A stretch of DNA of 64,000 nucleotides from Streptomyces sp. NBC_01669. GTDB taxonomy: Bacteria; Actinomycetota; Actinomycetes; Streptomycetales; Streptomycetaceae. A program made the translations under genes and the position numbers. The stretch's first letter is position 1. The number at the start of each line of letters is the position of its first letter. The DNA lies in assembly GCF_026339735.1 (NCBI RefSeq), contig NZ_JAPEQG010000002.1, positions 1,177,703 to 1,241,702 of the forward strand, read 5' to 3'. The notes under the pieces were generated by a model. The model was not told the DNA's origin, did not search any database, and worked only from the letters and a program-made list of their open reading frames with translations. Positions 60,047-64,000 of this stretch are shown piece after piece.

Positions 60047-60787
60047 TCAGGAGTGACAGAGTAGGTCGAGGACGACGGCCTCGGCGTCGAGGTCGTCGAG
60101 ATAGCGGTTGGCTTGTTCCCAGTGGCCGTCTGTGTCCGCGTCCATCCACGCGCCATCGAGGGTGACCAGGGCGAAGCCGGGCACGGCGCACCGGACCGAC
60201 CACAGCCGTGCTTCCTCGTGTTCCTGCGCGAAGTACGCGACCGGGTCGTTGAGCAGGAACGACGTGTCAAAGTGCGGGTCTCCTGCGACGGCCCGCTGGG
60301 CCACGTCCTGCACCAGCGGCTGGGCCAGATGCTCCTTCCTGGCGTCTGCCAGGGAGTACCTTTCAGGGTCGGCCTCGTGGCGAGCGAGGAAGTCGGCGAG
60401 CGGGCGGGCCGGCGGGTGTATCGCGGTCAGCTCGGTCCAAGCGGCGAGCAGGGCGTCATGCGTGCGCGCCGCTCGTTTCCGCATACCGTCGAAGTCGAGC
60501 AGACCCCGAGGCCCGCCATAGCATTCCAGCGGCCCGAGGGCATCGAGCTTGGCCTTCCTGCGAGGCACAGTTGAGGCCGTGACGAGCCTGCGGTCGCCGT
60601 CGTGCGGAGGCAACACGAGGTAGGCGTTGCCCGCGCTGGAGTGGATGGCCCACCAGTCCCAGTGGCCGACCGGATTCCATTCCTCGGTGAGGTTGGCGTT
60701 GTAGGGCGCCATGATGGCAGCTATGGCCTGGGGAACCTTCCGAGGCGAGGTCGGCGGCAGGCACACAGTGGCGAAGAACTTGGTCAT
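60047..60787 (-). CDS. conserved hypothetical protein, possible IS passenger
   Basis: 246 residues from ATG 60787: MTKFFATVCLPPTSPRKVPQ, AIMAPYNANLTEEWNPVGHW, DWWAIHSSAGNAYLVLPPHD, GPRGLLDFDGMRKRAARTHD and CAVPGFALVTLDGAWMDADT. The style (N-terminal VCLPP.....A..AMAPYN, W-N-P-V-G.WD) is that of a Streptomyces family of unknown function. It is divergent from the IS5 transposase (70 bp) and lies inside the matching inverted repeats. Confidence 0.75.
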   Translation of the reverse strand: MTKFFATVCLPPTSPRKVPQAIAAIMAPYNANLTEEWNPVGHWDWWAIHSSAGNAYLVLPPHDGDRRLVTASTVPRRKAKLDALGPLECYGGPRGLLDFDGMRKRAARTHDALLAAWTELTAIHPPARPLADFLARHEADPERYSLADARKEHLAQPLVQDVAQRAVAGDPHFDTSFLLNDPVAYFAQEHEEARLWSVRCAVPGFALVTLDGAWMDADTDGHWEQANRYLDDLDAEAVVLDLLCHS

Positions 60788-60857
60788 GCCCGGGAGCGTA
60801 AGCCCTGGGATTTGTCCGCCCATGTGACTGTCACGTCGGCGGATCGTTGTCTCGGCC

Positions 60858-61792
60858 ATGGGGCGGGGTGATCTGACAGATGCGGAGTGGGAGCGGCTGC
60901 GGCCGTTCCTGCCGGTGGGCAATGGCCGATGCGGTAGGTGGCGGGATCATCGGCAGGTGATCGACGGGATCTTGCACCGGGTGCGGACCAGCATTCACTG
61001 GCGTGACCTGCCGGAACGGTTCGGGCCGTGGAAGACGGTCTATGAGCGGCACCGGCTGTGGTCGGCCGACGGAACCTGGGAGCGGCTGCTCCAGCAGGTC
61101 CAAGCCGAAGCGGATGCCGCCGGTAAGATCGACTGGGACATCGGGGTGGATTCCACGGTGGTGCGCGCTCATCAGCACGCGGCGGGCGCCCGTACCAGCC
61201 CGCCGCCCGCGCCCCGCACTTCAAAAGGGGACGCGGGCGGGGAACACCAGGACGAACCGCCGTGGCAGAGCCTTCACGCCCGCCTGGTGGAGGTGGTGAA
61301 GCAGGTGAGGGACTGGGCCGCTCAAGGGGCGGCTTCACCACCAAGCTCCACCTGAGCGCCGAAGGCCAGTGCCGGCCGCTGTCCCTGGTCGTCACACCCG
61401 GCCAACGGGCCGACTGCACCCAACTGGACCCCATACTCGACAAGATCCGCGTTCCGCGCACCGGTCCGGGCAGACCGCGCAAGAAGCCCGACAGCCTCGC
61501 CGCGGACAAGGCGTACAGCAACGGGCCATGCCGGGACAGCCTGCGCCGCCGGGGCATCCGGCACACCATCCCGGAGAAAACCGACAGCCAGGGCGCCCGC
61601 CAGCGCAAAGGCTCACGCGGCGGACGGCCACCCGGCTTCGACAAGCAGCGCTACAAGAAACGCAACACCGTCGAGCGGGCCATCAACAAGCTGAAACAGT
61701 CCCGGGCCGTGGCCACGCGATACGACAAGCGCGGCTACGTCTACCTCGGCACCGTCACCGCCGCAGCCCTCATCATCTGGCTCCGCACATGA
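60858..61792 (+). CDS. IS5-family transposase encoded in two overlapping frames
   Basis: The first frame (60858-61355) reads MGRGDLTDAEWERLRPFLPV, RHRQVIDGILHRVRTS-type DUF4096 sequence (here DHRQVIDGILHRVRTSIHWR) and the first catalytic Asp in IGVDSTVVRAHQHAAGA. The second, in the -1 frame and open from 61262 to 61792, supplies GLGRSRGGFTTKLHLSAEGQ, LAADKAYSNGPCRDSLRRRG, YKKRNTVERAINKLKQSRAV and ends ALIIWLRT. A -1 shift between about 61262 and 61310 gives a normal IS5 transposase. Whether it is programmed or a mutation is unclear. Confidence 0.8.
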
Positions 61793-61810
61793 TCGACCGG
61801 ACAGGTTCTA

Positions 61811-62221
61811 TTAGTCGCGCTTGGGCCAGATCGGGCCCTGGTCGGTCCAGATGACGCCCTTGTTGCGGCACAGGCAGAAGGGGTGGCCGATCGGGTCGGT
61901 GTAGACCTGCCAGCCGTAGCCGTTGGGGCCGATGAAGTCCTGCCTTAGCGTCGCGCCGAGGTCGAGGACGCGGCGCTGCTCGGACTCGATCTCGTCCACT
62001 TCGAAGTCGAGGTGGAACTGCTTGGGGTGCTCGCTGTCGGGCCACTGCGGAGCGCGGTAGTCGTCCACCCGGATGAATGCCAGCTCGATCTCGCCGAACT
62101 GGATGCCAGCCCAGTCCTCGGAGCTGCCTTCCTTGATCGGACGGCCCGTCACCTCGGAGTAGAAAGCCGCCAGCTTCATCGTGTCCGGGCAGTCGATAAT
62201 GAAATCGGTGAGTCGCAGCAT
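61811..62221 (-). CDS. VOC-family (glyoxalase/dioxygenase-like) protein
   Basis: 136 residues from ATG 62221: MLRLTDFIIDCPDTMKLAAF, VTGRPIKEGSSEDWAGIQFG, QFHLDFEVDEIESEQRRVLD and VYTDPIGHPFCLCR. It is the paired beta-alpha-beta-beta-beta fold of the VOC superfamily in the short actinobacterial form; many act as binding, resistance or lyase proteins. The substrate cannot be told. The stop codon lies immediately after the IS5-type end, so the gene just escaped truncation. Confidence 0.85.
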   Translation of the reverse strand: MLRLTDFIIDCPDTMKLAAFYSEVTGRPIKEGSSEDWAGIQFGEIELAFIRVDDYRAPQWPDSEHPKQFHLDFEVDEIESEQRRVLDLGATLRQDFIGPNGYGWQVYTDPIGHPFCLCRNKGVIWTDQGPIWPKRD

Positions 62222-62302
62222 CCCGCGATCTTGCCACAAGCTCACACCCGACTTCGAGACAGGCCCTAAGCAGCTCCGCTGAGGTGCGGGAACAAAAAGT
62301 TC

Positions 62303-62322
62303 CTGGGGGGTTCGCCCCCCAG
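62303..62322. terminator. UUCG-capped hairpin
   Basis: CTGGGGGG-TTCG-CCCCCCAG, a perfect 8-bp stem with a stable UUCG tetraloop, lies between the VOC gene promoter region and the SnoaL-like gene. It may be a terminator or a leader structure. Confidence 0.6.
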
Positions 62323-62477
62323 ACCCCGTTCACCAGGGGCGGCCAGGTTTGTACCGCGGGTGCGGATCAGCAGCGGACTTCGGCGGAGCCGCTTAGTGCT
62401 GTGACCGGGATGGTCCACCGTGATCGGAAGGCGGCTCGCGGGACGAGCGCACGCGCAACGGCTGGTATTACTGGGGC

Positions 62478-62855
62478 ATGCAGGAAGAGACGGCACGCTC
62501 CGCGATCGACACGTTCATCTCCGCGTTTAACGCCTCGGACGACAACTATGTGACTGCCCTGCTCTCCCAGGCCCTGACCTCAGACGTGGTCTTCTGGGGG
62601 CCGTTGGGTCGCAGCGAAGGAATCGCGGCGGTCGAGCGGTTCGTGCTGGACATCCGGCGCCACCCGGCGGGGACCGGCACGATGGTGCGCTGCTCAGCGG
62701 TGGACATGCCTGACGAGTGGGCCCGGTACCAGTGGGTCTTCACCACGCCGGATGGAGGCCCCCGCCTGGCGGGAACGGACGTCGTCCATCTGCGGCGGAG
62801 CCTCATCGACCAGGTCATCGTCTTTGCGGGGGAGATCGAGCCGTCCGCCTCCTGA
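62478..62855 (+). CDS. SnoaL-like/NTF2-family protein
   Basis: 125 residues from ATG 62478: MQEETARSAIDTFISAFNAS, SDVVFWGPLGRSEGIAAVER, YQWVFTTPDGGPRLAGTDVV and LRRSLIDQVIVFAGEIEPS. This is the cone-shaped alpha+beta barrel of the NTF2/SnoaL-like group, used as small hydrolase, isomerase or binding domains. No partner gene points to a specific role. Confidence 0.8.
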   Translation: MQEETARSAIDTFISAFNASDDNYVTALLSQALTSDVVFWGPLGRSEGIAAVERFVLDIRRHPAGTGTMVRCSAVDMPDEWARYQWVFTTPDGGPRLAGTDVVHLRRSLIDQVIVFAGEIEPSAS

Positions 62856-63315
62856 GTCGTCCTTCTGTCGCTGTCCTTCTCGTGAACTTGTCCCTTTCGG
62901 CACTCCGGGGCTGCGGTTCGCGGTCGGTCGGTCAGGCTGCGGCGTTGAGGGGGCGTCCGCGGGGCTAGCAGTCAGAGGGGGCGCTGCCCCACAGCCGACC
63001 GCCGACGATGGCGCCTTTGAAAGGCCGGTCAGGGGCGATTGTCGTACCTGGCCGACAGGGCCGGTCTGGTACGCGACGCCGTCCCGAAGAGGTACGACCT
63101 GGTCAGCCGCCCGTGCAAACGATGGCCCCACGACTACGGCGGCTGCGGGTGGCACTACTCGTTCTGGAAAGGCAGAACAAACGGTGGCTGCGCTCTCGCA
63201 TCTGAGCCATCTCGCCGGCCGGCGGTGCGATGATCTTGATGTGCTGGTGTGATCACGGCGTCGGAGCCGCCCTCGACCAAGATCAATCGCAGCTCGGCTC
63301 GTTAGGGTCGGAGGC
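62856..63315. other. 460-bp region without a recognised gene
   Basis: Several short frames are open but none has family features; possibly decayed sequence. The promoter of the flavoprotein gene should lie in the last 80 bp. Confidence 0.45.
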
Positions 63316-63975
63316 ATGACGACACCCCTTGCCGACAGTGCCTTCGACTCGCTCCGCCTCGACGCCGTCCCCGACCAGGAAGCGTTGCGCCGGGTCTACG
63401 AACTCCCCAGCGACGCGGCCGTGCGGAAGCAGATGACCGAACTCACCGAGGAGACCCGGCGGTTGATCGGCTGCTCATCGCTGGTCCTGGTCGCCAGCGC
63501 GGACGCCGAGGGCAACTGTGACGTCTCCCCGCGCGGCGGCCCCGCCGGGTTCGTCGCCGTCCTGGACGCACGGACGGTGGCGATACCGGACGCGACCGGC
63601 AACAAGCGGCTGGACACCCTGCAGAACGTCATCGCCACCGGACGGGCCGGGCTGCTGTTCGTCATCCCGGGGCGCACCACGACGCTCAGGGTGAACGGCC
63701 GGGCCTGCGTTTCCACCCGCCCAGACCTGCTGTCGCAGCTGACCGCCGTGGGCAAGCCGCCGGCCAGTGCGCTGGTACTGGGGATCGAGGAGGTCTACCC
63801 GCACTGCCCCAAGTCGCTGCTGCGCAGCGGGGCCTGGAAGCCGGAGCAGTGGCTGCCGGCGGACGCCCAGCCGGCCTCGGCCGAGGTGACGCTGGCCCAA
63901 CTACGGATGCCGGAGCTGACAATCGCCGACATCGAGCAAGCGGAGGCGGACTCGCTGAAGTACCGGTACGAGTAA
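63316..63975 (+). CDS. pyridoxamine 5'-phosphate oxidase-type flavoprotein
   Basis: 219 residues from ATG 63316: MTTPLADSAFDSLRLDAVPD, LIGCSSLVLVASADAEGNCD, VSPRGGPAGFVAVLD, IPDATGNKRLDTLQNVIATG, RAGLLFVIPGRTTTLRVNGR and VYPHCPKSLLRSGAWKPEQW. This is the PPOX split-barrel of the MSMEG_1061-like FMN-dependent group (~200-220 residues). The conserved SPRG.P and NxR.DTLxN segments are typical FMN contacts. Reaction unknown. Confidence 0.88.
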   Translation: MTTPLADSAFDSLRLDAVPDQEALRRVYELPSDAAVRKQMTELTEETRRLIGCSSLVLVASADAEGNCDVSPRGGPAGFVAVLDARTVAIPDATGNKRLDTLQNVIATGRAGLLFVIPGRTTTLRVNGRACVSTRPDLLSQLTAVGKPPASALVLGIEEVYPHCPKSLLRSGAWKPEQWLPADAQPASAEVTLAQLRMPELTIADIEQAEADSLKYRYE

Positions 63976-64000
63976 CGGGCCGACCTGCGAGTGAACACCA

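Larger units (their letters stand above)
59969..61809 (+). mobile_element. IS5-type element that may include a passenger gene
   Basis: AGAGCCTGTCCGGGCGATCA (59969 onwards) matches the inward-read right end AGAACCTGTCCGGTCGATCA (from 61809) at 20 of 22 positions. The interval is 1.84 kb and holds the IS5 transposase on the plus strand and a 246-residue hypothetical gene on the minus strand. Alternatively the transposase unit begins near 60800 and the outer repeat is coincidental or from another copy; the sequence just before the transposase (TTTGTCCGCCCATGTGAC) matches the right end only weakly. Confidence 0.5.

Overview
The window looks like actinobacterial, very probably Streptomyces, DNA. 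It is strongly GC-rich with GC-biased third codon positions, frequent GTG starts with GGAGG-type ribosome sites, Tat-type (RR) export signals and Streptomyces-type protein families. It reads as an accessory, insertion-sequence-laden region (chromosome arm, genomic island or large plasmid): I count about 25 intact, nested or broken insertion sequences from at least eleven families (IS3, IS4, IS5, IS6, IS110, IS630, IS701, IS1182, IS1380, ISAzo13, ISL3) plus a repeated rve-type element. No rRNA, tRNA, CRISPR array or replication origin was seen.

Layout. 0-7.7 kb: a methyltransferase cut by the window edge, a mosaic of IS remnants, a small membrane protein, a SUKH-type protein and a truncated tyrosine recombinase. 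7.8-11.3 kb: a large Tat-exported phospholipase C with its own terminator. 11.4-15.3 kb: fragments of a mobile island (DUF6415-like gene, helicase-associated domain), an IS6 element and an ISAzo13 element nested inside it. 15.7-22.9 kb: an MFS exporter behind two CsoR/RcnR-like operators, a small HTH protein, an ssb gene split by an IS110 element, an rve-type element and a hypothetical double-CxxC protein.

23.3-36.4 kb is the one large intact metabolic block. It holds a zinc sugar/polyol dehydrogenase divergent from a FadR-type regulator, then a tightly coupled run of sugar ABC transporter, enolase-superfamily sugar-acid dehydratase, FAH-family 2-keto-3-deoxy-acid dehydratase, alpha-ketoglutarate-semialdehyde dehydrogenase and SMP-30 lactonase, an exported beta-helix protein with a lectin-like repeat tail, and an SDR. 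Together these specify uptake and non-phosphorylative oxidation of a pentose-like sugar to 2-oxoglutarate, probably released from a polysaccharide outside the cell. A compositionally different exported protein with a predicted helical-barrel (six-hairpin-like) core follows at 37.0-39.3 kb.

39.7-53.9 kb is a second IS cluster with an intact IS1182, two IS4 copies in perfect tandem sharing 10-bp target repeats, IS1380 and IS110 fragments and a second IS1182. Embedded in it at 43.5-46.0 kb is the most interesting pair: a macro-domain protein followed by a fusion of a uracil-DNA-glycosylase fold (with altered catalytic motifs) and an R-S-ExE mono-ADP-ribosyltransferase. This is reminiscent of DarTG-like ADP-ribosylation toxin/antitoxin or anti-phage modules but has a different architecture. 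54-64 kb: an exported propeller-like protein, a broken paralogue of the beta-helix protein, an rve-type IS, an IS701, an IS5-type element that appears to carry a passenger gene, and three small ordinary genes (VOC, SnoaL-like, PPOX flavoprotein).
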